Shown here: positions 43,441 to 54,956 of the stretch, piece after piece
How the letters are laid out: every line of letters begins with the position of its first letter
How positions within the stretch are numbered: the stretch's first letter is position 1
Assembly (NCBI GenBank): GCA_019918135.1
Contig: WBZZ01006573.1
Location: forward strand, 801,001 to 865,000
DNA from: Paulinella micropora
Lineage: Eukaryota; Cercozoa; Imbricatea; Euglyphida; Paulinellidae
Direction: 5' to 3'
Length of the DNA stretch: 64,000 nt
Made by a program: the position numbers and the translations under genes
Notes under the pieces: model-generated
Database searches by the model: none
Told to the model about the DNA's origin: nothing
Seen by the model: the letters and a program-made list of their open reading frames with translations, nothing else

Positions 43441-43612
43441 GGGAGTACATAGGCCATCGGTCCTTTCCATGGGCTGATTGGTATAAAGCTCCTAGAGTAA
43501 TGTTCTATGCCGTCACTTCCTTTATTCCACCGATTGGTGTGGAGACTTTCCTTATGGAATGGAGGACTGGATGCACATGGCCTTTTGGCTCAGCAATTGG
43601 CAGGAGATACAC
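43441..43612 (+). mobile_element. Family G short element
   Basis: About 172 nt from GGGAGTACATAGGCCATCGG to GGAGATACAC, then (ATT)n to 43697. No tRNA-like boxes are seen. The 3' part has TGGATGCACATGGCC, close to the shared LINE tail motif. Confidence 0.85.
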
Positions 43613-43698
<86 letters not shown>

Positions 43699-43997
43699 TG
43701 GAGGGGTTGCACAAGATGGCCCACGGGAAGAGGAGGTGGTTGGGCCTCTCCCCACGGAGGTGACCGCTTGGGGAGGGCGGTCACCGGGATATGCGCAACT
43801 CTCAACTGGGCATTTACTCGGTAGGGGCTCGGCCAGGCAGGTTGTGGGGTTGTCTGTTGGATTGTTGGTTGGCTCGTTTTTCTTGGCTGTTGGGTTGGGT
43901 CTGGTTTCCTGGTTAGCCCATTTTCGCCGAATTTCCTGCCGAGTAAATGCCTGGGGGCTTCCAGTTCCGGTTTGGTGATCTTGTTGAGCTGAGCATT

Positions 43998-44136
43998 GGG
44001 AGGAAACAGTACCGAGATGGGTTGAAGATAGGATTCACATTGAGCCGAGATGGGGCCGAGTTGGCCTGTTCCAACTCGGCTCCATTTCGGCTTCAGTTAA
44101 TCCTATCTTCATCCTATCTGGGTTTTGTCTCCTCCC
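43998..44136. repeat. Long imperfect hairpin in LINE copy 2 5' region
   Basis: GGTTGAAGATAGGATT (44019-44034) pairs with AATCCTATCTTCATCC (44099-44114). CCGAGTTGG/CCAACTCGG pairs closer to the loop, and GGGAGGAAACAG pairs loosely with the CTCCTCCC end. The whole stem spans about 140 nt. A further inverted pair, GGCATTTACTCGG / CCGAGTAAATGCC, lies at about 43809 and 43938. Confidence 0.8.
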
Positions 44137-44665
44137 TATCTTCGCTTCTTCGGGGTTGCCTAACTGGAACACATGATGAGCGCACGTTGGAGAGGGGCTT
44201 CAGTCGGTCCCAATGCCTTGCCAGTGCCTTGCTGCGTTGCCGTGCCTTGCCCCATGCAGTCACACCCTCCACCGTTGCATTTCTAACTGAGCAGCATCGG
44301 CTGGGATTACTATACTTGTCTGTAAGACCCTATAGGTACCGCTAGGTTCGCGCCTTCTATACCCACGTGGGGGAGGAGTTTCAGCGGCACTCGGGGACAC
44401 CCGTACCTCATGATGTGTATTGTTAGGAGCAGCTGAAAGTCCATAAGGCATGAGAGTAGAGGCGTTGGCGATGCGATGGAGAGTGTGTGTAGTGCGTAAG
44501 GCAGGTTCTGGTGACGCTGGGGGTGCTGGCGGGCGCCCAAGGGCACGAAGCGACGTGGCAGCATCCAGTGACACCGGCGGAAATGCGTGTAGTGTGTGTT
44601 GCAGATACTGCCGATCCTATTTGCATGGACGGGCGCTTTCCTCGGCGTAAAGAGGCGCGGCGGTG

Positions 44666-46378
44666 ATGGCCAGCGACATTGGCCGTCTACTAGTCTCAAT
44701 GGATTACAAATACGCGAAGCACGGAGCTACCACTGTGGCCCTTATGGGACAAGGTAGAATCGCCGAAGACCTGGACAATCCCCGTGGGAATGCCTCTTCG
44801 ACGGGCTCTGGCCCGATGTCCCAGGATGGGAGGATGAGGGCTCGCGTATATGACGGAATTCCTGAACCACGTGGAGAGGCTATCTTAGCTGCGCCTCATC
44901 CTTCCTCCCCAAACCTGGCACACGGGTCGGCGCTTCAGCATAAGGCGAGCGGCGCTATATGGCAGATGGCACCGCCGCCTCGACGGTACCGGCGGGTAGA
45001 TCGGTACGACAAGGACGGGCGTAATCTGATTGTCTGGGGGCTCTCAGAACGCGCCAATCTACAGGAGATCGCCTCCAAAATGAGCGGTCTTGGTCTGGTG
45101 GTCCCGGTAACGGAGTGGCAAGGCCAGCGAATGTCTCGTCACCTGGAGCTGGTCTACGAGGACGATGACAGCAGGCAGACGGCGTTGCAGCAATTCAAAC
45201 AACTCAAATTCTTCAACAGAGGGGTCAATGCGGCCGTTGGGCGCAGGTTCAGGGACAGGGAACGTGTCCGAAGGCTTATTCGCATCCATCTGCATGGGGA
45301 AGCGGCGGTCCGGAAGGAGGAAGCTGCGACGGGATATCGCGTCTTGCCTCTGCATGAAGAATGTGTCGATGATGTGCAGGTGGTGTCTTCGGAATTGGCT
45401 GCCGATGCACCTAAGTGTGAGTCTGAGTGTGCTGATGTGCATGTGGTGCCCCTGCATTCGGCGGCCAGTGCAGTGGGGGACCAACCTGCGCAAGCACCTG
45501 CAGAGGGGGGCAGCACGAGGGCGGAAGCCAAGCGCAGCCGTCGGGTCCGGAAACGAGCCAAGAAGCACCGCTCCAAGCAGTTTGATACCTGCTTCAAGCT
45601 ACTCGTCGCGAGTCACAACTGTCAGGGTAAAACGGGATACGACAACGTAGGCACGGCGGAATGGGCATCATTCTACAAGCACGAGGGCTGGCTAGTCATC
45701 GGGGCTCAGGAGCACCGCATGGGCAAGAAGCAACTTTCCAAATGCAGCCTGGATGGATTCCGGATTTTTGGAAAACCTGCGGAGGTCAGCGAGAAAAATC
45801 GCTGCAAGGGTGGGGTTCTATTCGCGGTGGCTAACTTCCTTGGTCCGTATTGCAGCCTGGTGTCAGCCCCCGTCGACCACCGGCAGCAAGTGTGGCTGCG
45901 TATCGCCTCGGGTGTTACCGGCGCTCAGGATATCTATGTGGGCAACGGCTACTTTCCCCAGGAAACGCAGAAAGAAGAGTCGTCAGAGGCGTATGCGGCC
46001 TGGCAGGCAGCTATAGCTTTTTTTGGAGCCAAAGGTCTTGTGGTCACGGTGGCGGATGCCAACGCGAAGCTCGGGCCGGCATGCAGCCGAAAAGAGGAGG
46101 GCATCGTCGGTCAGCACGGGGAGGTCGATGATAAGGGAGCACCGGTACGTTCGCAGAACGGCAAGAGACTCGCGGCTGTCCTCGTCGCTACGGGCCTGCG
46201 AAATCTGAGCGGCTTCTCGTGCCCAGTGGAAGGGTCCTACTGGTGGTCCCGGCGTGAGCAGCGCGGCATGGGCACAGGCAAGCACCTCCTCGATTACATC
46301 TGCGCGTCGCCTGGCTTGGCATCTGGAGCAAAGTTCGGAGTATGCGAAGATGATCTTGATACGGACCACAGGCAGTAT
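44666..46378 (+). pseudogene. LINE copy 2, RNA-binding and AP-endonuclease ORF
   Basis: The ATG at 44666 starts a Gly/Ser-rich basic region, a MAPPPRRYRR box and an RRM-like stretch (LIVWGLSERANLQEIA ... RHLELVYEDDD). The apurinic-type endonuclease follows: VASHNCQGK, VIGAQEHRM (catalytic Glu), VTVADANAKLG (Asp/Asn), LLDYICAS and DLDTDH. It nicks target DNA to prime reverse transcription. The ORF stops at 46388 because of a frame change just after DTDH; the homologous reading continues in the next frame (VWAELTWSG). Confidence 0.8.
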
Positions 46379-49099
46379 GGGCCGAACTGACGTGGAGCGG
46401 CCAGCGCCGACCAAAGCGGGCTGCGAAACCTTACAGGTCCTTTCGTGTTGATAAGCTTATTGGTGCTGGTGTCTCGGGTAATGATCACGCTGCGAAGCAA
46501 GCGCTGGATTATCTACGCGACAAGTTCGATGACGTATTCCAGCATTGCCTACAGAAGCTTGGAGTGCATCAGCTGCCTGAGCTTGACCTATCGGGTGGTG
46601 CCGACAGCCAACGGGTGGTAGATGACGTCACCGAGCGAGTGGCGCAGTCCTTCCGAATGGCGGCGCACCGGGTCCTTGGCTCCAGATGTATACGACCCCG
46701 TTTCACCAACAATTGGTTCGACGGGGAGCTAAAGGAGCTCATTCAACAGCGCCGGGAGGCCTACGCAGCATACAGGAGGGATGAATCAAATGCGGAAGCC
46801 CGTCTGAATTGGCTACGGTTCCGCAAGCAAATTCGGAAGGCAACTAGGGCCAAGAAGTCCGCCTCCTTCAAGCAAGTGCAGGAAGAAGCGGTCAAATGTC
46901 AACGCGAACAATCCTCAAAGCGCTTTTGGCTACTCGCGAAGCGGCTTGGCGGGGCACGCAGAACGAAGGTCTCCGCGCCGGTGCAAAGGGAGGATGGCTC
47001 ACTGGCGTGTACGCTGCCGGAAAAGGTCGCTCGGTGGGAGGAATTTCGGAGAAATTCGGTGAAGCCACGGGAAAATCCGGCAAGTGCGGCTGTTGTGGTG
47101 GAGTGCTGTGCAGAAGCAGGCTCGCTGGAGTGGGAGGAAGCCGAAGCTAAGCGGCAGTTCCACTGGATCGATCGCTTCAGAGATGAGGTGGCCCGGGCTA
47201 TGAAGGAGCACGAAGTAGGTGAAGACACTTGCGAAGAGCTGGACAAGCCGTTCACGCAAGAGGAGGTCCTTGCAAGGCAACGTGCCCTGAATAACCACAA
47301 AGCTTGTGGCGAGGACAAAGTGAAGAACGAGATGCTCAAGTATGGCGGCGCCTACATCAATGGCTACTTAACGCAGTACTTCAACTGGATTCGAGAAGCC
47401 GAGAGGACTCCAAAAGCTTGGGGCAAGGGAATCATCGTCAATATCCCCAAGGGTGGGGATCCTACGGATCCTGACAACTGGAGGGATATCTCGATTATTA
47501 GTTGCCTTGGTAACCTGTAATAACTATCTGTCCTTATTAGCTACTCGTCTATTAGTAACGCTCTTCGTGGATGGCCCGGATAAGCTACGTCCAGAGCAGG
47601 GAGGCTTCCACCCGGGGCGTCGCACTACGGATCAGGTCTTTACCCTTTGCCAGAGGTTGAAGGGGCGTCAGCAGCAGAAACGGGAGTCGTATGTCCTGTT
47701 CGTCGATCTACGCAAGGCTTTCCCGTCTGTTTGGAGAGATGGCCTATTTGAGAGGCTCTGGAAGCTGGGTGTAAGGGGCAAGTTCTGGCGCACGCTACGC
47801 AGGTGCTACGAGCAGACTTCGTCGCAAGTGCTAGTTGATGGAGCACTCACCCCCGAAGTACTGGAGGGTGTAGGCGTCCAACAGGGGTCCCCTCTCTCTC
47901 CCACACTCTTCAACGTATTTACGGATGAGCTGTGTGATCGGCTGGCGAGTGCCCTCAAGATCACGGATGTGAAGCCGCTGAACGACATCAAGGCACTTCT
48001 ATAGGCGGACGACGTGGCCCTCATCGCTCACAGTCGCACCGAGCTCCAGAAGATGGTCAATGTTGTGGCCAAGTTCGCGGAAGATTACCGGCTGGAAGTC
48101 AACTTGAAGCCCGGCAAGACGGAAATCATGCCCATTTACACGTCGAGCAAGGCGAAACGACCAAGTATCAGGGAGCGAGGTGAGCCCGTGGTGTGGTTTC
48201 GCGGCCAGAAGCTTTGTGTCACCAGTCAGTACAAGTACCTGGCAGTGGTTATCACCGACGACCTGAAGTGGAAGGAGCAGGCCCTGCGGGCTACGCGTGT
48301 CACTGAAGTCGCCACCGCAGGTTGGTACTCGTTGTGGTGTGCAGGTGAGATACAAGCTAGGTATCGTCTCATGTGCTGGAATCAACTTGTGGGGGCCAAA
48401 CTGAAGTACGCCTTCGATGTCTGGCGTGCCCCCGTATCGCAGCTCACCAAGCTGGAGGCAGCAATGCTGCGCCCCATGAGGATGATTCTCGGCATCAGCC
48501 CTAAGACAAGCAAGTGGATTACACTCTTTCTGGCGCGCTCTTTGAGTGCGGAGCGTTTGCGGCGGGCGGCGCAACTGAAGTTCTATGGACGGCTGCGTGT
48601 TCTACCGGAGGAGCGATTTCCTGTCATCGCATCTCAAGTCAAATCCGACTGGACTGCGGAGGCCGAAGGCGCTATCAGGGACTCAATGGATCTACAACAA
48701 GGGCTTCAGGAGCTCCTAAATAGCTCAGAGAAGGACCTCGAGGGTTGGAGTTCGACTGTGGGCAAGTGGGCCCTTCAGCAGGACGTCAAGATGGTGCAGC
48801 AACTGATGTGGGACAAGCGAGAGGCAGGCAGCGATCTTACTGATGGCCTGCGAGTCATCTTAAGACAAGTCTTTGGAACTAACGAGTTCCCAAGATGGGT
48901 AGCCCTTGATGATGCGCATTATAATCTGCTTCGGAGAAGGTTGCTCAGCTGCAACAACCGCCTTCGGTTGTACCGCAGCAAATTGGTCAGTGGCATGTCC
49001 CCTCGCTGCTTCTGTTGTCATGATGATGTCAATGAGTCCCTTGCGCACTTCTTATGGGATTGCCCCATGCATGAGGCGAGACGTAAGCACTGTTGCTGA
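46379..49099 (+). pseudogene. LINE copy 2, reverse transcriptase ORF with a stop at the catalytic Tyr
   Basis: RT motifs in order: IIVNIPKGGDPTDPDNWR, YVLFVDLRKAFPSVWR, GVQQGSPLSPTLFNVF, then LL-stop-ADDVALIAHS, where the Tyr codon of the YADD box is TAG (48002-48004 region), and LEVNLKPGKTEIM. The C-terminal CCHC-type finger is CFCCHDDVNESLAHFLWDC. A frame change near 47515 precedes the RT core. The protein could not be active as read. Confidence 0.85.
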
Positions 49100-49784
49100 G
49101 TATGCAGAGGCTCGGTGGCATGGCTGTGGGGGGTGCTGAGGGGGATGGAGGGAGTGAGGAGGGTGGTGAGGTCGTAGGCGGTGAGGTTGTGGTGGAGGAA
49201 GTGTTGCTTGGGCGGGAGCGGGAGGGCTCTGTGCGGCAGGGTTGGGATGATATGTCGCCTGTGGATCAATCGCGATTGTTTTGTAAGTTTTTTCAGGGGA
49301 AGTCGCGCTTCCGCAGTAATTTTAGGCTTGCTGCGTTGTTAGGGGTTACAGCGTTGCGTCCCCCTCCAAGTTGGATGTGTTCTTTGGATCATATGTGTCT
49401 GAGTGTTGGTCTGCTAGGGAGGGTAAAAGGGATGAGCTTGGGGTGGAGGATGGGGGCGAGGAGGTGATTGACCTCACTGAGGTTCCATCAGCTTCTGTCC
49501 CACCCTCTCCCCCAAGTGACGTGGATGTTGCGCGGCGCGGCCGTCCGCGCAGTGTGGACGTCCTGGCTAGAGAGAGGGGTTCGGGAGCGCAGCGTAGTGT
49601 CTCCGAGTTCTTCTCTTCAGCTAACACCCTCGCATCTAGCTCTTCATGCACTTCACAGCCCCCATCTGCCCCTGCTGTTGCTGTTGCTGCTATGTCTGTT
49701 TGGTGTTCTGACAATGCGTTGGGATCGGCTGACCCCGGTGACCCAATGGAGGCACATGTCCAGGATCTGGATCTGATGCTATAG
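49100..49784 (+). pseudogene. LINE copy 2, C-terminal extension
   Basis: After another frame change the reading ends with EEVIDLTEV (49458-49484), VARRGRPRSVDVLARE and QRSVSEFFS (49590-49616), matching copy 1 in order and spacing. The region before 49371 is less certain. Confidence 0.55.
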
Positions 49785-49807
49785 TCTGAGGAAGCCTATT
49801 ATTATTA

Positions 49808-49845
<38 letters not shown>

Positions 49846-50111
49846 GGACACCGTGATAGCGCAGTGGTCAAGTTCTACCATCTGGGCCCTGTCGCCAGTT
49901 CGATTCCCGTCGGTGCCACCAGTATTTTCATTGAACATACCGGTCAGTCTGGACCAGTATTTTCATTGAACATACCGGTCCGTCTGGAAGTGTTGGAACT
50001 GCCCTTGCGGGGGTGTCATTAGAGCCTATCGTCAAGTCTTCGTACTCCCCTCACGGGTGAGACGATGGAGGCGCATGTGCAGAAATGCATCAGCCATTGA
50101 CAGAGAAGCAC
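49846..50111 (+). mobile_element. Family A SINE
   Basis: Inserted directly in the (ATT)n tail of LINE copy 2. The A box has GATAGCGCAGTGG, one change from the usual form. Confidence 0.9.
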
Positions 50112-50141
50112 TATTATTATTATTATTATTATTATTATTTT

Positions 50142-50316
50142 GGGAGTACATAGGCCATCGGTCCCTTTCCATGGGCTGATTGGTATAAAGCTCCTAGAGT
50201 AATGTTCTATGCCGTCACTTCCTTTATTCCACCGATTGGTGTGGAGACTTTCCTTATGGAATGGAGGACTGGATGCACATGGCCTTTTGGCTCAGCAATT
50301 GGCAGACGATACATAC
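50142..50316 (+). mobile_element. Family G short element
   Basis: Follows a 30-nt ATT tail. The end reads GACGATACATACC, slightly altered from the usual GGAGATACAC. Confidence 0.85.
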
Positions 50317-50317
50317 C

Positions 50318-50372
<55 letters not shown>

Positions 50373-50380
50373 ATTATTAT

Positions 50381-50648
50381 GGACACCGTGATAGCCCAGT
50401 GGTCAAGTTCTACCATCTGGGCCCTGTCGCCAGTTCGATTCCCGTCGGTGCCACCAGTATTTTCATTGAACATACCGGTCTATTTCTGGACCAGTATTTT
50501 CATTGAACATACCGGCCCGTCTGGAAGTGTTGGAACTGCCCTTGCGGGGGTGTCATTAGAGCTTATCGTCAATTCTTCGTACTCCCCTCACGGGTGAGAC
50601 GATGGAGGCGCATGTGCAGAAATGCATCAGCCATTGACAGAGAAGCAC
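50381..50648 (+). mobile_element. Family A SINE
   Basis: TATTTCTGG subfamily, full-length, inserted in the tail of a family G copy. Confidence 0.9.
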
Positions 50649-50682
<34 letters not shown>

Positions 50683-50684
50683 TA

Positions 50685-50856
50685 GGGAGTACATAGGCCA
50701 TCGGTCCTTTCCATGGGCTGATTGGTATAAAGCTCCTAGAGTAATGTTCTATGCCGTCACTTCCTTTATTCCACCGATTGGTGTGGAGACTTTCCTTATG
50801 GAATGGAGGACTGGATGCACATGGCCTTTTGGCTCAGCAATTGGCAGGAGATACAC
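50685..50856 (+). mobile_element. Family G short element
   Basis: Nearly identical to the copies at 43441 and 52506; short ATT tail of about 28 nt. Confidence 0.85.
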
Positions 50857-50885
50857 TATTATTATTATTATTATTATTATTATTA

Positions 50886-51195
50886 CTCCGCATATGCTGG
50901 TTGATAGCCCAGGACCCAGCAGACACCAGATTGTTATGGTTGGGGTTTCGAGGCAGCTCTAGCAACCGCGCTTGGTGTATGCACTTGCACATTCGGTGAC
51001 GTCTTGCAAGAGGTTGCTGGGACTGCGGAATAACCTCGGCTTAGTGCAGTCTTGCCCTCAGGAGCTCCATCGGTGGCCCCGATCATCAGGCGAGAGACTG
51101 ACACGGGGGGGTGGAGGACCTCGAACAAGGGTATTGGAGGCTTATGTCCGTTGAGGATATGCCATTAGCTGCATCAGTACGCCTCAGATATAGTA
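50886..51195 (+). mobile_element. Family B short element, full-length
   Basis: About 310 nt from CTCCGCATATGCTGGTTGAT to CAGATATAGTA. It has a GGTTTCGAGGC box that is only loosely B-box-like, then TGGAGGCTTATGTCC at 51135-51149. It lacks a long ATT tail here and is followed by 183 nt of unrelated sequence (51196-51378) without a gene. Confidence 0.8.
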
Positions 51196-51378
51196 AATCT
51201 GCCTTGGAGTGTTGACTGTGACATATTTGAGGGAAATCCCGATGAAAAAACCTAGTCACACTTGCTAAACAGAGTTCCAGCCCAATGGCCTCAAGGCGTT
51301 AAACTGTGACGCCAACTCATAACCCTTTGGTGGTAGATGCTGGGGAGGAGGGTTGTTGCGCGCGTAAAAGATCTTAAA

Positions 51379-51684
51379 CTCCGCATATGCTGGTTGATAG
51401 CCCAGGACCCAGCAGACACCAGATTGTTATGGGTGGGGTTTCGAGGCAGCTCTAGCAACCGCGCTTGGTGTATGCACTTGCACATTCGGTGACGTCTTGC
51501 AAGAGGTTGCTGGGACTGCGGAATAACCTCGGCTTAGTGCAGTCTTGCCCTCAGGAGCTCCATCGGTGGCCCCGATCATCAGGCGAGAGACTGACACGGG
51601 GGGGTGGAGGACCTCGAACAAGGGTATTGGAGGCTTATGTCCGTTGAGGATATGCCATTAGCTGCATCAGTACGCCTCAGATAT

Positions 51685-51688
<4 letters not shown>
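51379..51688 (+). mobile_element. Family B short element, full-length
   Basis: Almost identical to the preceding copy, which implies recent spread or tandem duplication, and ends in a ~55-nt (ATT)n tail. Confidence 0.85.
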
Positions 51689-51743
<55 letters not shown>

Positions 51744-51744
<1 letters not shown>

Positions 51745-51902
51745 ACCTCGGCTTAGTGCAGTCTTGCCCTCAGGAGCTCCATCGCTGGCCCCGATCATCA
51801 GGCGAGAGACTGACACGGGGGGTGGAGGACCTCGAACAAGGGTATTGGAGGCTTATGTCCGTTGAGGATATGCCATTAGCTGCATCAGTACGCCTCAGAT
51901 AT

Positions 51903-51906
<4 letters not shown>
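51744..51906 (+). mobile_element. Family B short element, 5'-truncated
   Basis: Begins at AACCTCGGCTTAGTGCAG inside the tail of the full-length copy to its left. Confidence 0.85.
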
Positions 51907-51975
<69 letters not shown>

Positions 51976-52147
51976 GGGAGTACATAGGCCATCGGTCCTT
52001 TCCATGGGCTGATTGGTATAAAGCTCCTAGAGTAATGTTCTTTGCCGTCACTTCCTTTATTCCACCGATTGGTGTGGAGACTTTCCTTATGGAATGGAGG
52101 ATTGGATGCACATGGCCTTTTGGCTCAGCAATTGGCAGGAGATACAC
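51976..52147 (+). mobile_element. Family G short element
   Basis: Two substitutions (TTCTTTGCC, GGATTGGATGC) distinguish it from the other copies. Confidence 0.85.
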
Positions 52148-52190
<43 letters not shown>

Positions 52191-52194
52191 TTAT

Positions 52195-52425
52195 GGACAC
52201 CGTGATAGCCCAGTGGTCAAGTTCTACCATCTGAGCCCTGTCGCCAGTTCGATTCCTGTCGGTGCCACCAGTATTTTCATTGAACATACCGGTCCGTCTG
52301 GAAGTGTTGGAACTGCCCGTGCGGGGGTGTCATTAGAGCCTATCGTCAATTCTTCATACTCCCCTCACGGGTGCGACGATGGAGGCGCATGTGCAGATTT
52401 GCATCAGCCATTGACAGAGAAGCAA
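52195..52425 (+). mobile_element. Family A SINE with a single 35-nt module
   Basis: Only one CAGTATTTTCATTGAACATA module is present, while the others have two, so the module number is variable. The tail (ATT)n is about 78 nt. Confidence 0.9.
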
Positions 52426-52505
<80 letters not shown>

Positions 52506-52677
52506 GGGAGTACATAGGCCATCGGTCCTTTCCATGGGCTGATTGGTATAAAGCTCCTAGAGTAATGTTCTATGCCGTCACTTCCTTTATTCCACCGATT
52601 GGTGTGGAGACTTTCCTTATGGAATGGAGGACTGGATGCACATGGCCTTTTGGCTCAGCAATTGGCAGGAGATACAC
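52506..52677 (+). mobile_element. Family G short element
   Basis: Intact; TGGATGCACATGGCC at 52633-52647; tail of about 73 nt of ATT. Confidence 0.85.
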
Positions 52678-52750
<73 letters not shown>

Positions 52751-52751
52751 T

Positions 52752-53017
52752 GGACACCGTGATAGCCCAGTGGTCAAGTTCTACCATCTGGGCCCTGTCA
52801 CCAGTTCGATTCCCGTCGGTGCCACCAGTATTTTCATTGAACATACCGATCCGTCTGGACCAGTATTTTCATTGAACATACCGGCCCGTCTGGAAGTGTT
52901 GGAACTGCCCTTGCGGGGGTGTCATTAGAGCTTATCGTCAATTCTTCGTACTCCCCTCACGGGTGAGACGATGGAGGCGCATGTGCAGAAATGCATCAGC
53001 CATTGACAGAGAAGCAC
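52752..53017 (+). mobile_element. Family A SINE, reference copy
   Basis: About 266 nt. The head contains a perfect Pol III A box (TAGCCCAGTGG) and, about 40 nt on, a B box (AGTTCGATTCC), then CGTCGGTGCCACCA like a tRNA 3' end. The body has two 35-nt modules, a CCCCTCACGGGTGAG hairpin and TGGAGGCGCATGTGC (52972-52986), then GCCATTGACAGAGAAGCAC and (ATT)n. Such elements are transcribed by Pol III and mobilised by a LINE; those are known features of SINEs, not shown here. Confidence 0.9.
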
Positions 53018-53086
<69 letters not shown>

Positions 53087-53354
53087 GGACACCGTGATAG
53101 CCCAGTGGTCAAGTTCTACCATCTGAGCCCTGTCGCCAGTTCGATTCCCGTCGGTGCCACCAGTATTTTCATTGAACATACCGGTCTATTTCTGGACCAG
53201 TATTTTCATTGAACATACCGGCCCGTCTGGAAGTGTTGGAACTGCCCTTGCGGGGGTGTCATTAGAGCTTATCGTCAATTCTTCGTACTCCCCTCACGGG
53301 TGAGACGATGGAGGCGCATGTGCAGAAATGCATCAGCCATTGACAGAGAGGCAC
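53087..53354 (+). mobile_element. Family A SINE
   Basis: TATTTCTGG subfamily, full-length; its end reads GAGAGGCAC rather than GAGAAGCAC. Confidence 0.9.
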
Positions 53355-53388
<34 letters not shown>

Positions 53389-53389
53389 T

Positions 53390-53655
53390 GGACACCGTGA
53401 TAGCCCAGTGGTCAAGTTCTACCATCTGGGCCCTGTCGCCAGTTCGATTCCCGTCGGTGCCACCAGTATTTTCATTGAACATACCGATCCGTCTGGACCA
53501 GTATTTTCATTGAACATACCGGCCCGTCTGGAAGTGTTGGAACTGCCCTTGCGGGGGTGTCATTAGAGCTTATCGTCAATTCTTCGTACTCCCCTCACGG
53601 GTGAGACGATGGAGGCGCCTGTGCAGAAATGCATCAGCCATTGACAGAGAAGCAC
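53390..53655 (+). mobile_element. Family A SINE
   Basis: Last copy of the chain; GGCGCCTGTGCAG in the tail motif. Followed by about 30 nt ATT, a CT-rich tract, and C8, T8 and G8 runs up to 53745. Confidence 0.9.
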
Positions 53656-53769
53656 TATTATTATTATTATTATTATTATTATTTTCTCTTCTCTTTCTTT
53701 CTCTTTCGCTTGCCCCCCCCTTTTTTTTCTTTTTTTGGGGGGGGTCCATGCCAATAATTGGAGCCGGGT

Positions 53770-54103
53770 GTTTGTGGAGCAGGGGCAAAGAGAGTAGCAC
53801 GGATCAGAGCCAAATTCTTTCGCTGGACACTCAAAAAGGCGTCTGTCACTAATCCCGATAAGTACACTGTACATAATTTACTCTATGCCATAGACTTTGT
53901 GTCTTGGGTGCGGCAACAGGATCCGTCTCGATTGAAGTACTTGGATGAGTCCCATTTCGAAAATTGGGGTAATTTGTATGTCCATTTGTTTGCACAGAGG
54001 TCGCATGCATGTTTGTTTTGCAGATTGCAGTCGTTGGCAGTATTGCCGGGCCCCGCGGGGGAGACAGTGACTAGGTCTAGTGTAGGCATCACCCCCGGAT
54101 AGC
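53770..54103 (+). pseudogene. Possible Tc1/mariner-like transposase fragment
   Basis: The reading frame has AKFFRWTLKKASVTNPDKY, then LYAIDFVSWVRQQDPSRL and KYLDESHFENWGN. The YLDESHF block resembles the second Asp block of IS630/Tc1/mariner DDE transposases. Neither the first nor the last catalytic block is present, and the frame stops at 54103. No terminal inverted repeats were found. Confidence 0.35.
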
Positions 54104-54956
54104 CGGTAAAAAGTACCTTTTCCTGGTGACAGGTGCACCAGCTTGTTTTTCAGTATTATTTGTCCGGATTGGACCTGATGCCATTTTATTCCTGTTGCCG
54201 TTTTCCTTTTTGGCTTCACTGAGCTAATACAACGAGACATCATTCTCATTCTTGAGGACTGTGTTTGGTTGTATTACCGACTTTTTACGAGCTATCGTTG
54301 GGGGCATTACATTTGGAGTCCCATGCCGGGCAAAGCAGGTGTCTCGTACCCTCTAGCCCAATCAGTATCTGTGTGCTCACAAGGAGACATCAGATACAAA
54401 CTCTCTGTCGTTCTTGCTGTTCTCACACAGAGACCAAGAAGAAGGAGGTGGACAGAAGAGTGAAGGAACACACACAAAACACAAACAAGCATAGGGACAG
54501 GAGCACAACACTTTACCCTTCTAGTTTGTGCATTTATCTGCATTATCTCACACATACGTCAGAGTATTTTTGCAAATCTCTGATCGTTTTCTAAAGGTAG
54601 GTCTGAGAACCTATCCGACCGACTGTCGACTTCTCAAGGAGAGCTTTTCTAGCTTCTCTATTACTATCTGTGTGTAGGTCCAAGTGCCTGATACTAGATA
54701 CAATATAGAAAAGAAGGAGGAGAAAGTAATCTGAGTAAGGAGAACAAGAAATCGGAGAAAATCTCAAAGACTATTTTTCTCAAACAAAAACAAACATACA
54801 AACAGTGTTTCATAGAGGACAGGGAATCTTATCCTACCCTCTCTATTAGTTTCTCTCTTCACTAGTCAATCGACTGAAGGAGGAACAGAACACAAACGAA
54901 CAAAAACCAAACATAGGAGCTGACACTGTCCTCCTGTTGATCACTACTACGACATC
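54104..54956. other. Leader region upstream of gag
   Basis: No supported gene. The 5' LTR, if present, should lie here, but I found no long repeat of this region in 63461-64000. Small open frames have no protein-like features. Confidence 0.4.

Larger units (their letters stand above)
43698..49797 (+). mobile_element. LINE retrotransposon copy 2 (degenerate)
   Basis: Contains a structured 5' region, an ORF with AP endonuclease, an RT ORF and a coding C-terminal extension, and ends TGGAGGCACATGTCC (49747-49761) then (ATT)n. The 5' boundary is unknown. Inactivated by frame changes near 46375, 47515 and 49090 and by a stop in the RT active site. The endonuclease is complete, unlike in copy 1. 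Confidence 0.85.

Noticed and set aside
52752-53017. Family A heads as functional tRNA genes.
   Set aside because: The acceptor stem has an extra A in most copies, the T stem does not pair well, and the body and tail are those of a retroposon.
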